A model generated the notes under the pieces. That model saw nothing but the letters and a program-made list of their open reading frames with translations. It was not told where the DNA came from and ran no database searches. The translations under genes were made by a program, and so were the position numbers. Positions 9,352 through 17,400 of a stretch of 64,000 nucleotides of DNA are shown in pieces (within the stretch, counting starts at the first letter, position 1; the number at the start of each line of letters is the position of its first letter). The stretch lies in NCBI GenBank assembly GCA_002360945.1, contig DERO01000039.1:62001-126000 (forward strand), given 5' to 3'. The stretch is from Leclercia adecarboxylata. Lineage in GTDB: Bacteria; Pseudomonadota; Gammaproteobacteria; Enterobacterales; Enterobacteriaceae.

Positions 9352-10006
9352 AGCGGGCTCCTCCACCTTTAAGCAGGTCGCGATAAGCATCCATGATGTA
9401 ATAGCGGAGCTGATCCACCGGAACGGCGCCCGTCAGCCGGATACCGGCAATATCAAAGGTGGGTACGCTGTTGATATCGCCCTGCCGCGCCAGGTCTTCC
9501 AGTTGGATCACCTCCGCCTCTCCCGCGGTACTCAGCAGATAATGGAGCGCGGCCTCTTTGTCCATCCCGCACTCGCCGGCCACCTCAGCCAGAACATCAG
9601 GGTCGCCAATATCTCTCCCCTCCTCGAAGTACGCCTGAAACAGACGCTTCACCAGCAGGGTGCGGGACGATCCGGCAGGAGCAAACTGCGTCAGTCGATG
9701 CGCCGCAAAGGTATTGGGGACGCGCTGAATGGCCGGATAGTTGAAGGTGACATCGTCCGTTTTCCCCTTCTCAACGGTATGTTCATCCAGCTGATGTGAA
9801 TATTCCCAGCTCCCGAATTTAGCCCGGCGATAGGCGACTCGCTCCATGCCCTCCAGCGGCATACCCGGGTTAAGCTCAATGGGCAGCCAGCCGACCTCGA
9901 CCTCGACGTCTTCGGGTAACGATTGCAGCACTTTTTCCAGCCGGGCATCCGCAATCCGGCACCAGGGACAGATAAAATCTGATGTTACGTTGATGGAGAC
10001 TTTCAT
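9341..10006 (-). CDS. FrnE/DsbA-family thiol oxidoreductase-like protein
   Basis: A 221-residue cytoplasmic protein (no signal peptide) with a thioredoxin-fold start and a CPWC motif (Cys13-Cys16), then the helical insertion and the VPTFDIAGIRLTGAVP cis-Pro region typical of the FrnE/2-hydroxychromene-2-carboxylate isomerase branch of DsbA-like proteins. FrnE-type members are found with polyketide tailoring enzymes and in oxidative-stress contexts. The gene is first in an operon with an FAD monooxygenase and is divergent from a LysR regulator, with a palindrome in the shared promoter region. Its reaction is not known. Confidence 0.8.
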   Translation of the reverse strand: MKVSINVTSDFICPWCRIADARLEKVLQSLPEDVEVEVGWLPIELNPGMPLEGMERVAYRRAKFGSWEYSHQLDEHTVEKGKTDDVTFNYPAIQRVPNTFAAHRLTQFAPAGSSRTLLVKRLFQAYFEEGRDIGDPDVLAEVAGECGMDKEAALHYLLSTAGEAEVIQLEDLARQGDINSVPTFDIAGIRLTGAVPVDQLRYYIMDAYRDLLKGGGARYDR

Positions 10007-10079
10007 GTTTCACCTCTCAGGATGGAGAAGGCTAACACTGTTACTTACAGGTGATAATATGGTTAAAACAGCTAACAGA

Positions 10080-10096
10080 GTTGCGCAAGGCGCAAC
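10080..10096. promoter_or_regulatory. Candidate LysR operator in the divergent frnE-like/lysR promoter region
   Basis: GTTGCGC-AAG-GCGCAAC is a perfect 7-bp inverted repeat containing a T-N11-A core, the usual LysR-type box. It lies between the divergent FrnE-like and LysR genes. The near-identical GTTGCGT-CTG-ACGCAAC occurs at 11045-11061 before the OYE gene. Confidence 0.65.
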
Positions 10097-10114
10097 GATT
10101 TGGGGAGAGTAATA

Positions 10115-11029
10115 ATGGATATGCTGGCATCGCTTGAGGCCTTTATTACGGTCGTCGAAGAGGGTGGGTTTGCACCGGCAGGAAGAAAGCTGGCCCTGGC
10201 GACCTCTTCAGTCACCCGACAGATTGACGGCCTGGAGAAGGTGCTGGGCACGCAGTTGCTGACCCGCTCGACCCGAAGCGTGGCGCTGACGGCGGCCGGG
10301 CATGTCTATTTTGAGCACGCCGTCAGGATCCTCAACGACCTGGAGTATGCCAATCAGGAGGTGCGGGACCAGACGGGAGAACCCCGGGGGGTGTTAAGGA
10401 TCAGCCTGCCGGTCTCATTTTCCAGGCTGCATATCGCCCCGCTGCTGGCCCCTTTCTCTCGCCGCTATCCGTTAATCTCCCTTGATCTGACCTTTACCGA
10501 TGAAGTCGTCGATCTGGTGGAAAAACGGCTAGACTTGACTGTCCGACTGGGCAAAGTCGACTCCCCCAACCTGATCGCCCGTAAATTGCTTTCCCAGCGC
10601 CGGTGCATCTGCGCCAGCCCGGACTACCTGAAAGCGCAGGGTTATCCTGATGCGCCCGGGGATCTTAAAAACCATAACTGCCTGATCTTTTCCTATTCAT
10701 CCGGCAAAACGAAGTGGTATTTCAGCGGGGAGAGCCAGGTCGCCATCGATGTGAAAGGCACCCTGAAGTGCAACAACTCGGAAATATTGCGCGAGGCGGT
10801 GTTGAGCGGGTATGGCATCGCGCTGCTGCCTGACTGGCTGATAGGCAAGGATATTGAGGAAGGGAAGCTGATCCGGTTACTGCCGCAATGGCGCGCGGAA
10901 GTGAACGACGGGGAGGATGATTCCGCAATTTATGCCATCTACCATCCCACCCGCAGGAACACCAAAAAAGTGAAGGTATTCGTCGATTTTCTGATGGCGC
11001 ATCTTTCACCAGAGTCGGAAAGTGAATAG
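10115..11029 (+). CDS. LysR family transcriptional regulator
   Basis: A 304-residue LysR-type regulator. An N-terminal winged HTH spans residues 1-60 (FAPAGRKLALATSSVTRQIDGLE), followed by a linker helix and a two-lobe effector domain. ATG 10115 is chosen because GGGGAGAG sits at the right distance before it; an in-frame GTG upstream has no ribosome-binding site. It is divergent from the FrnE-like/monooxygenase operon, and an OYE-type reductase gene follows on the same strand. A GTTGCG(C/T)-N3-(G/A)CGCAAC palindrome in front of both units suggests it controls its own gene, the divergent operon and the OYE gene. The inducer is unknown, perhaps a quinone or electrophile given the neighbours. 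Confidence 0.88.
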   Translation: MDMLASLEAFITVVEEGGFAPAGRKLALATSSVTRQIDGLEKVLGTQLLTRSTRSVALTAAGHVYFEHAVRILNDLEYANQEVRDQTGEPRGVLRISLPVSFSRLHIAPLLAPFSRRYPLISLDLTFTDEVVDLVEKRLDLTVRLGKVDSPNLIARKLLSQRRCICASPDYLKAQGYPDAPGDLKNHNCLIFSYSSGKTKWYFSGESQVAIDVKGTLKCNNSEILREAVLSGYGIALLPDWLIGKDIEEGKLIRLLPQWRAEVNDGEDDSAIYAIYHPTRRNTKKVKVFVDFLMAHLSPESESE

Positions 11030-11042
11030 CGCAAATGTCGCA

Positions 11043-11063
11043 ACGTTGCGTCTGACGCAACGT
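11043..11063. promoter_or_regulatory. Second copy of the LysR-type palindrome, upstream of the OYE gene
   Basis: ACGTTGCGT-CTG-ACGCAACGT is a perfect 9-bp inverted repeat. Its core GTTGCGT-N3-ACGCAAC matches the palindrome at 10080-10096. CGCAACGTTGCG (11039-11050) overlaps its left arm as a further palindrome. It lies about 115 bp before the OYE start and just after the lysR stop. Confidence 0.65.
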
Positions 11064-11177
11064 ACTTTTGCGTAAAGGTGAGGTTCTGTTATCGCTGGCT
11101 GTGCGGTATGTTGATGAATATTCAAGGATAAAAATCGCCATATTTTATTTCTAACGCTGCAATCTGGAGTGACATGT

Positions 11178-12281
11178 ATGTCTAAACCCAAGCTGTTTAC
11201 ACCGTTACGTATCCGCAATCTTGAACTCGAAAACCGTATCGTGATCGCCCCCATGTGCCAGTATTCCGCCGAAGAGGGCTGCATGACCGACTGGCACACG
11301 CTCCATCTGGGGCAACTGGCCCTGTCCGGCGCGGGCCTGCTCACCATTGAGGCGGCAGCCGTCTCCCCTGAAGGCCGCATTACCTACGCCGACGTCGGGC
11401 TCTATGATGACAAAACCGAGGAAGCGATGGCCGGGGTGCTAAAGACTATCCGTAAGTGGTCAGATATCCCTGTCGGCATCCAGCTGGCCCACGCCGGCCG
11501 CAAAGCCTCAACGTACAAGCCCTGGGATAAGCACGGGCAAATCCCACCCGCTCAGGAGGGTGGCTGGCAAACCCTGGCCCCGTCTGCGGTGCCTTACAGC
11601 GAAGGCTATACGATCCCGACCGCCCTCGACAGCAACGGCTTAGCCGAAATCCGCAACCAGTTCGCGGAGGCCGCAAAACGTGCCGCCCGACTGAATATTG
11701 ACCTGATCCAGATCCACGCCGCGCATGGCTACCTGCTACATCAATTCTTATCCCCGCTCTCTAACCAGCGCACGGATAATTACGGCGGCTCGCTGGAAAA
11801 CCGCGCCCGCTTCCCGCTGGAGATCGTCGACGCGGTGCGGGAAGCCTTCCCTGCCGATAAAGCCATCAGCGTGCGTATCTCCGCGACCGACTGGGTCGAG
11901 GGCGGATTTAACCTCGAGGAGGCCGTGGAATTCTCGAAAATGCTGGAAGCTCGCGGCGTGGATGCGATTCACGTCTCCAGCGGCGGTCTGCACCCCGATC
12001 AGCAGATTGAGGTCTACCCGGGCTATCAGGTGCCGCTGGCAAGAGCGGTGAAAGCTGCCGTGAATATTCCGGTGGTGGCGGTGGGCTTAATCACCGACCC
12101 TGAACATGCGGAATCCATCGTCGCCAGCGGGGATGCGGATATCATTGGGATCGCCCGTGGCGCGCTCTACAACCCGCGCTGGCCGTGGCATGCGGCGGCG
12201 GAACTGGGAGCCCAGGTGCATGCGCCCGACCAGTATTTGCGCTGTCAGCCGCACACGCTGAAGAATCTGTTTAAGTCCTGA
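11178..12281 (+). CDS. NADH:flavin oxidoreductase, Old Yellow Enzyme family (YqjM-like)
   Basis: A 367-residue FMN TIM-barrel ene-reductase of the thermophilic-like/YqjM branch. It has the APMCQYS motif with the branch-specific Cys27, the HAGRKAS substrate-loop segment, and the catalytic His pair region IDLIQIHAAHGYLLHQFLSP. The C-terminal FMN-phosphate site is DIIGIARGAL, and the last residues carry the conserved WP...A region. These enzymes reduce activated C=C bonds of enals, quinones and nitro compounds with NADPH or NADH. ATG 11178 has GGAG 8 nt upstream. A LysR-type palindrome lies about 115 bp before it, tying it to the neighbouring regulator. The physiological substrate is unknown. 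Confidence 0.9.
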   Translation: MSKPKLFTPLRIRNLELENRIVIAPMCQYSAEEGCMTDWHTLHLGQLALSGAGLLTIEAAAVSPEGRITYADVGLYDDKTEEAMAGVLKTIRKWSDIPVGIQLAHAGRKASTYKPWDKHGQIPPAQEGGWQTLAPSAVPYSEGYTIPTALDSNGLAEIRNQFAEAAKRAARLNIDLIQIHAAHGYLLHQFLSPLSNQRTDNYGGSLENRARFPLEIVDAVREAFPADKAISVRISATDWVEGGFNLEEAVEFSKMLEARGVDAIHVSSGGLHPDQQIEVYPGYQVPLARAVKAAVNIPVVAVGLITDPEHAESIVASGDADIIGIARGALYNPRWPWHAAAELGAQVHAPDQYLRCQPHTLKNLFKS

Positions 12282-12346
12282 TCGCTTTGCTGAAGGAAAC
12301 CCGTGGCCTCAAAGGAAATCAGCCAGGGGATATCCAGCGATCACTA

Positions 12347-12374
12347 GTTATCCTGCCGTAGTCGGCAGGATAAC
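12347..12374. terminator. Bidirectional hairpin between the OYE and LacI-type genes
   Basis: GTTATCCTGCCG-TAGT-CGGCAGGATAAC is a perfect 12-bp inverted repeat between two convergent genes, a typical position for a shared terminator. It lacks a strong T-run on either side, so termination may be Rho-assisted or the element may mainly protect 3' ends. Confidence 0.6.
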
Positions 12375-12389
12375 GTATCAATACCTGTT

Positions 12390-13451
12390 TTACCGGGATG
12401 ACGGCTTTCTGGTGCTGGCGCGAACCTGCAAAGTTGAGGGTAATTCAATGGCGTTATCTGTCGATTTGCCATCCAGTAGATCAAGCAACGTTTTCCCTGC
12501 GACAGTCCCCGTTTCACTCCATGGAAATTCGACCGCCGTCAGCGCCGGTGAGCAAACGGCGGCAAGGGTTCCCCCACTCAAGCTTGCCAGTGCCAGGGCA
12601 TCGGGCACTTTTTGCCCCGCACCGTGGCAGGCCATAATGCAGCCGCAGGCAATTTCATCAGACGTGCAAATCAGCGCATCCAATTCAGGCCAGGTAATAC
12701 GAATATCGCTCAGCAGGTTTAAACCGGTCGTAATCCCTGCTGTCAGGTGAGAAGTCACCACGCGATGCGGGGAGTGGTTAACCGAGAGCATCGCGCTGTT
12801 CCACCCGCTCAGTATCTGGCGAAACATAATGTTATTAGAGGCCGTGCAAAGCAGGCCGATATTTTTATATTCGGCCTGGGCAAGCGATGTGACCAACTTT
12901 TTGATGGCTGCAGCGTAGTCAACGCCAATGCTGACCCAGCTTGCATCATGATTGATGGCACCGATCTCAACCACCGGCACGCCGGTATTACTTATCATTT
13001 GCGAGCAACTGCTGATGTTATCAATATTGAACTGAACTATGGCCGCCGGGTTGTAGGCGAGCATTTGCGCAAACGCTTTTTCTTCACTCTGCCCCCCCTG
13101 TCCGGACTCGATAAACATCATGCTGTAGCCCTGGGTCGCCAGCACGGTCTGCAGCGTTTCGGAGACGGCAAGAAAGCCAGGGGAGGAAAAAGAGGGAACC
13201 ACGCCCATCACCAGGCTGGAGTCAGCAGAGGCGAGGCTGCGGGCCTGCAGGTTTGGCACATAGCCCAACTCGCTCACCGCCGCTTCAATACGGGTGCGCA
13301 GTTCAGGATTCACTTTTTCAGGCATACGTAACGCGCGCGACACGGTCATCGTGCTGACGCCGACCAGTTTTGCTACTTCAGCGAGCGTAATTTTACCGGT
13401 GTTTTTCCTGCGTTTTTCTCTCGCGCTATCGTCCGCATCTAACGTCTGCAC
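12390..13451 (-). CDS. LacI family repressor of the adjacent PTS locus
   Basis: A LacI/GalR protein with helix-turn-helix KITLAEVAKLVGVSTMTVSRAL followed by the hinge helix and a periplasmic-binding-protein-like effector domain. The longer frame begins at ATG 13484, but a near-perfect AGGAGG (complement at 13458-13463) lies 6 nt before an in-frame GTG at 13451. GTG 13451 is therefore preferred, giving about 353 residues with a basic 20-residue leader before the HTH. The gene is divergent from the first PTS gene, and two GTTAGCG-type palindromes lie between them. It probably represses the PTS/epimerase genes and is relieved by a phosphorylated sugar; the inducer is unknown. Confidence 0.85.
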   Translation of the reverse strand: MQTLDADDSAREKRRKNTGKITLAEVAKLVGVSTMTVSRALRMPEKVNPELRTRIEAAVSELGYVPNLQARSLASADSSLVMGVVPSFSSPGFLAVSETLQTVLATQGYSMMFIESGQGGQSEEKAFAQMLAYNPAAIVQFNIDNISSCSQMISNTGVPVVEIGAINHDASWVSIGVDYAAAIKKLVTSLAQAEYKNIGLLCTASNNIMFRQILSGWNSAMLSVNHSPHRVVTSHLTAGITTGLNLLSDIRITWPELDALICTSDEIACGCIMACHGAGQKVPDALALASLSGGTLAAVCSPALTAVEFPWSETGTVAGKTLLDLLDGKSTDNAIELPSTLQVRASTRKPSSR

Positions 13452-13550
13452 TGATGTCCTCCTTTTGCCTGACTGGGCAGCCATTGTAAATGATGTTTAG
13501 CGTTTTGCGCATTGCCCAACTGCAAAGTTATGAGCAGTATCGTTAATAAA

Positions 13551-13562
13551 GTTAGCGGTAAC
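13551..13562. promoter_or_regulatory. LacI-type operator candidate O1
   Basis: GTTAGCGGTAAC is an 11-of-12 match to the perfect palindrome GTTAGCGCTAAC at 13586-13597. The two centres are 35 bp apart in the divergent promoter region of the LacI-type gene and the PTS genes, an arrangement suited to cooperative repressor binding. Confidence 0.6.
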
Positions 13563-13585
13563 AAAAATTTTAACATCATTGCCAT

Positions 13586-13597
13586 GTTAGCGCTAAC
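13586..13597. promoter_or_regulatory. LacI-type operator candidate O2
   Basis: GTTAGCGCTAAC is a perfect 12-bp palindrome with a central CG, the hallmark of LacI/GalR operators. It is the better of the two sites before the PTS EIIA gene. Confidence 0.65.
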
Positions 13598-13673
13598 TTT
13601 GAGAGAACGATCACGGAAAGCCACGAAGGCATTCTACTATAGTAGATTCACTTTCAACGCTACTGGGGTATTT

Positions 13674-14114
13674 ATGATTACGACCTGGCTACCTGCGGAA
13701 AATATCCAGATTGTGGATTCGGTCAGCGACTGGAAACAGGCCATTAGGTTATCGGCCCAGCCCCTACTGGCGAAAGAGACGATGACTGAAGAATATATTA
13801 AAGCCATTTTCAACAGCCATCGGGAACTGGGTCCTTATTATGTTTTAGCCCCTGGCCTGGCGATGCCTCATGCTCGCCCCGAGCAAGGCGCAATTAAAAA
13901 CGGGTTATCGCTTTTATATATTAAACAAGGCGTTTCATTTGACGCGGAAGCGAATGACCCTGTTTATGTTGTGATTATGTTATGCGCGCTTTCGGGAGAT
14001 GAGCACATCAATATGATTACCGGTCTGGCGGACATTTTTAGCGATGATGAACGCCTCTCAGCGCTGCTGAAAGCATCATCAATCGAATTAATTCAACAGG
14101 TTATCAAGGGATAA
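13674..14114 (+). CDS. PTS EIIA component (ascorbate/mannitol-type domain)
   Basis: A 146-residue EIIA of the PTS_EIIA_2 fold. The phosphorylated His66 lies in the signature LAPGLAMPHARPE. EIIA receives phosphate from HPr and passes it to the EIIB encoded next. The frame is open back to 13512, but ATG 13674 starts the conserved domain and the operators lie upstream of it. It is 10 bp from the EIIB gene and forms a UlaC-UlaB-UlaA-like set with EIIB (14125) and EIIC (14423). Its GC content is visibly lower than in the surrounding core genes. Confidence 0.85.
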   Translation: MITTWLPAENIQIVDSVSDWKQAIRLSAQPLLAKETMTEEYIKAIFNSHRELGPYYVLAPGLAMPHARPEQGAIKNGLSLLYIKQGVSFDAEANDPVYVVIMLCALSGDEHINMITGLADIFSDDERLSALLKASSIELIQQVIKG

Positions 14115-14124
14115 TGAGGTAGAG

Positions 14125-14391
14125 ATGAAAAAGGTTCTGATTGTTTGTGGTAACGGTTTAGGCAGCAGTTTTATCGTTGAAATGAACGTAAAAAAAATCA
14201 TTAAAGAACTCAATAAAGAAGCAGAGGTTTCCCATACCGATCTGACGTCGGCCAAAAGCGAAGCTGCCGATATTATTCTTAGTGCCAAAGATATCGCTGA
14301 ACATTTAACCAGTCATTCTGCACAGGTATTTGGTTTATCTAACTTGCTGGATAACAATAAAATCAAAGAAATTCTTTCCGAAAATCTCTGA
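14125..14391 (+). CDS. PTS EIIB component (ascorbate/UlaB-like)
   Basis: An 88-residue EIIB with phosphocysteine Cys8 in VCGNGLGSS, the P-loop-like motif of the lactose/ascorbate EIIB fold. It takes phosphate from EIIA-His66 and gives it to the sugar as it crosses EIIC. It lies between EIIA and EIIC with short spacers, and a ribosome-binding site GAGGTAGAG precedes the ATG. Confidence 0.88.
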   Translation: MKKVLIVCGNGLGSSFIVEMNVKKIIKELNKEAEVSHTDLTSAKSEAADIILSAKDIAEHLTSHSAQVFGLSNLLDNNKIKEILSENL

Positions 14392-14422
14392 TTAATTATT
14401 TGCGGCCTTACGGAGTTATTCT

Positions 14423-15685
14423 ATGCTGCAGTTTATTATTCATGATGTGTTGGGCACACCAGCAATACTGGTCGGTCTATTTTCCCTGATCGGCTTATTA
14501 TTGCAGAAAAAAGCGTTCTCCGATGTTATTTCCGGAACCCTCAAAACTATTATGGGTTTTGTGATATTAACCTCCGGGGCGGCAATTATTGCCACTACGT
14601 TAACAACGTTTAGCCAGCTGTTCGAGCATTCATTCCATATTCAGGGGGTCGTACCTAATACTGATGCGATGGCGGCGCTGGCGCAGAAAAACTACGGTAC
14701 CGCGACGGCCATGATTATGGTGCTGGGGATGTTGTTTAACATTGTCCTTGCCCGTATTACACCGCTGAAATACATCTTCCTGACGGGGCACCACACGCTG
14801 TATATGTCGGCGATGCTGGCTGTGATCCTCTCTGTCGGCGGTCTGTCGCCGTTATGGGTGGTACTGGTGGGGGCGGTGATCCTCGGCATCATGATGGTGG
14901 TCTCTCCGGCCATTCTCCAGCCGTTCACCCGTAAAATAACAGGGACTGATGACCTGGCGCTGGGCCACTTTGGTTCAACCGGCTATCTGCTGTCAGCGCT
15001 GGTGGGCAAAGCGATCGGTAAAGGCAGCCCGTCGATTGAAGAGCTGAAGGTACCGAAATCACTGAACTTCCTGCGTGACTCCTCGGTCGCCATCTCGCTG
15101 ACGATGATGATCCTGTTCGTGATTCTGGTGCTGGTCGCCGGCAAAGAGTTCGTAGAGACCAGCATCAGTGGTGGTCAGAACTTTATTATCTTTGCCATTA
15201 TCCAGTCGCTGACCTTCGCGGCAGGCGTGTGGATCATCCTTGCGGGTGTACGCATGATTATTGCCGAAATTGTTCCGGCCTTTAAAGGCATCGCCGACAA
15301 GCTGGTGAAAGACGCCAAACCGGCGCTCGACTGCCCTACCGTCTTTCCGTTCGCCCCGAACGCGGTAATTGTCGGATTTCTGTCAAGCTTTGCCGCCGGC
15401 CTGGTGAGTATGTTCCTGTGCCCCCTGTTTGGTTTAAGCGTCATTGTTCCCGGCCTGGTGCCGCACTTCTTCTGCGGCGCGACGGCGGGCGTTTACGGCA
15501 ACATCTGCGGCGGTCGTCGCGGCGCAGTGGTGGGTGCCTTCGCGCACGGTCTGCTGATCTCATTTTTGCCTGCGATTTTGCTGCCTCTGATGGGCGACCT
15601 TGGCTTTGCATCCACGACCTTTGGCGATGCGGACTTCGGCGTTGTGGGCATCATTCTTGGGCATGTCGTGTCACTGTTTAACTAA
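14423..15685 (+). CDS. PTS EIIC component, ascorbate (UlaA/SgaT) family
   Basis: A 420-residue polytopic protein with about ten to eleven membrane segments. It has the UlaA/SgaT family look: an N-terminal FIIHDVLGTPAILVGLFSLIG, a central LGHFGSTGYL region, and a C-terminal GLVPHFFCGATAGVYGN. EIIC of this family transports L-ascorbate or other sugar acids and pentitol-like substrates with concomitant phosphorylation. The substrate here need not be ascorbate: the downstream epimerase is most like AlsE, which acts on a ketohexose phosphate, and there are no UlaD/UlaF/UlaG decarboxylase or lactonase genes. Confidence 0.88.
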   Translation: MLQFIIHDVLGTPAILVGLFSLIGLLLQKKAFSDVISGTLKTIMGFVILTSGAAIIATTLTTFSQLFEHSFHIQGVVPNTDAMAALAQKNYGTATAMIMVLGMLFNIVLARITPLKYIFLTGHHTLYMSAMLAVILSVGGLSPLWVVLVGAVILGIMMVVSPAILQPFTRKITGTDDLALGHFGSTGYLLSALVGKAIGKGSPSIEELKVPKSLNFLRDSSVAISLTMMILFVILVLVAGKEFVETSISGGQNFIIFAIIQSLTFAAGVWIILAGVRMIIAEIVPAFKGIADKLVKDAKPALDCPTVFPFAPNAVIVGFLSSFAAGLVSMFLCPLFGLSVIVPGLVPHFFCGATAGVYGNICGGRRGAVVGAFAHGLLISFLPAILLPLMGDLGFASTTFGDADFGVVGIILGHVVSLFN

Positions 15686-15707
15686 TTAATGCTATTGGAG
15701 GTGAAGT

Positions 15708-16385
15708 ATGGCGGCTAAATTTTCGCCCTCGTTAATGTGTATGGATTTAACGCAGTTCAGAGAGCAAATTACGGCAATGAACGAGCGGGCTGATTTTTAT
15801 CACGTCGATATTATGGACGGCAGTTATGTGAAGAACATTACGCTCTCACCGTTCTTTATCGAAAACCTGAAAAAAATCACCGATGTGCCGATTGACGTGC
15901 ATCTGATGGTGAATCACCCGGAAGATATTATTCCCATGTGCATTGATGCCGGGGCCGATATTATCAGCTTCCATCCGGAGACGGCGAATAACAAAATCTT
16001 CCGTCTGCTGAATCAAATTAAAGATGCGGGTCGTCGCTGTGGCGTGGTTTTGAATCCGGCTACCCCGGCGGATGCGATTAAAGAGTACGCGCACCTGCTG
16101 GATAAAGTGACCGTCATGTCGGTTGATCCAGGCTATGCGGGGCAGAAGTTTATTCCGGAATCACTCAATAAAATCAAGCAGCTGATTGCGATGCGCGAAG
16201 CGCATGGCTATCACTACCTGACGGAGATTGACGGCTCCTGCAACGAGAAAACCTTCAATGTCATCTCCCGGTCCGGCGTTGACGTGTTTATTGTCGGAAC
16301 CTCGGGTCTGTTCTCCCTGGCGGATAATGTCAGCGATGCCTGGGATAAAATGGTCGATATCTACCAGCGCGAAGTCGCTGCCTGA
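15708..16385 (+). CDS. Ribulose-phosphate-epimerase family protein, AlsE-like
   Basis: A 225-residue TIM-barrel epimerase. KFSPSLMCMDLTQF, HVDIMDG, VDVHLMV, VMSVDPGYAGQKFIPE and EIDGSC give the metal-binding His/Asp set and phosphate loop of this family. The N-terminal SPSLMCMDL and the VFIVGTSGLFS near the end match D-allulose-6-phosphate 3-epimerase (AlsE) better than Rpe. It probably epimerises C3 of the ketose phosphate made by the flanking PTS, feeding fructose 6-phosphate or a pentulose phosphate into central metabolism. It is 22 bp after the ascorbate-type EIIC and is followed by a second, fructose-type PTS. Confidence 0.85.
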   Translation: MAAKFSPSLMCMDLTQFREQITAMNERADFYHVDIMDGSYVKNITLSPFFIENLKKITDVPIDVHLMVNHPEDIIPMCIDAGADIISFHPETANNKIFRLLNQIKDAGRRCGVVLNPATPADAIKEYAHLLDKVTVMSVDPGYAGQKFIPESLNKIKQLIAMREAHGYHYLTEIDGSCNEKTFNVISRSGVDVFIVGTSGLFSLADNVSDAWDKMVDIYQREVAA

Positions 16386-16482
16386 AAATTGCAGCGCGCT
16401 CAGCCGTATTGAGCCATCGCGCAGGACAAAGCGTCTATTTAACCGGTCTGTCTCTTTGCCCCCGCACTTGTTTTGTACGGTT

Positions 16483-16500
16483 GAGGGTGCTGTAACCCTC
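16483..16500 (+). other. Stem-loop between the epimerase and the second PTS
   Basis: GAGGGT-GCTGTA-ACCCTC is a perfect 6-bp stem, followed by TTATATTAATG, 22 bp before the second EIIA gene. It may be a weak terminator, attenuator or processing site that lets the second PTS be expressed differently from the first. Confidence 0.4.
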
Positions 16501-16521
16501 TTATATTAATGAAGGTGCGTT

Positions 16522-16992
16522 ATGAATATTTCGAATGTGCTTAATATAAATAATATTAAGCTAAATATGATGGCTAAGACAAAAGAAGAAGCCATTGAAG
16601 AATTAACTAACTTATTGGTACGTGATGGTTCTGTTATTAATAAAGAGGATTTTTTGAAAGATGTCTGGCTGCGCGAGGCGCAAGGGTCTACGGGATTCGA
16701 AAATCATATTGCGATCCCGCATGGTAAATCCTCAGGTGTTGCCCGAACAGCATTGGCTATTGGACGAACGCAATATGAAATCCCCTGGGAAACGATGGAC
16801 GGTAGCGATGTCCGATGCATTATTTTATTTGCTGTCTGTCTGGTAGATCAAAATGCGACTCATATCCGGTTATTATCACAGGTCTCAGGCTCACTGGCAG
16901 ATGAGGAGATAATAGAAAAATTACTGCAGGAAAATGATCCCCAGAGAATTATTGATCTTTTGAACGCTGAAAATGAAGGCGCTAACGTTTAA
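16522..16992 (+). CDS. PTS EIIA component (fructose-type domain)
   Basis: A 156-residue PTS_EIIA_2 domain of the fructose branch. The phosphorylated His67 lies in GFENHIAIPHGKS. A GAAGGTG ribosome-binding site precedes the ATG. This is the second EIIA in the locus and is clearly AT-richer than the first. It pairs with the fructose-type EIIB (17048) and EIIC (17401) that follow as separate polypeptides. Confidence 0.88.
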   Translation: MNISNVLNINNIKLNMMAKTKEEAIEELTNLLVRDGSVINKEDFLKDVWLREAQGSTGFENHIAIPHGKSSGVARTALAIGRTQYEIPWETMDGSDVRCIILFAVCLVDQNATHIRLLSQVSGSLADEEIIEKLLQENDPQRIIDLLNAENEGANV

Positions 16993-17047
16993 TTTAATTA
17001 AGACCTCCGCCATAGCATGGCAATAAATTAAATCCTGGAGCAAGACT

Positions 17048-17359
17048 ATGAATATTGTTGGAATTACAGCCTGTACTGTCGGTATTGCACACACCTATAT
17101 TGCACAAAAGAAAATTGAAATAGCCGCAAAAAAAGCCGGACACAATGTCAAAATTGAAACACAAGGCACTATAGGTATTGAAAACGCATTAACCGCTGAA
17201 GAGATTGCACAAGCCGACATCGTCCTGATAGCCGCTGATGTTAACGTTTCTGGGGAAGAACGGTTCGCCGGAAAGAAAGTCGTTAAAGTACCTACAGAAA
17301 TGGCAGTTAAATCTCCCAATAAGCTTATTGAAAAACTCAGCGAATTAGTCAATTCATAA
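17048..17359 (+). CDS. PTS EIIB component, fructose family
   Basis: A 103-residue EIIB with phosphocysteine Cys9 in ITACTVGIAHTY, the exact fructose-family EIIB signature. FGAKKV-type strand SGEERFAGKKVVKV follows near residue 70. It stands alone rather than fused to EIIC, as in FrwB/FrvB-type systems. GGAG lies shortly before the ATG. Confidence 0.9.
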   Translation: MNIVGITACTVGIAHTYIAQKKIEIAAKKAGHNVKIETQGTIGIENALTAEEIAQADIVLIAADVNVSGEERFAGKKVVKVPTEMAVKSPNKLIEKLSELVNS

Positions 17360-17400
17360 CGCTTACCTGCGCGTATCCTATAAATTCAAGGGCGTAAATT

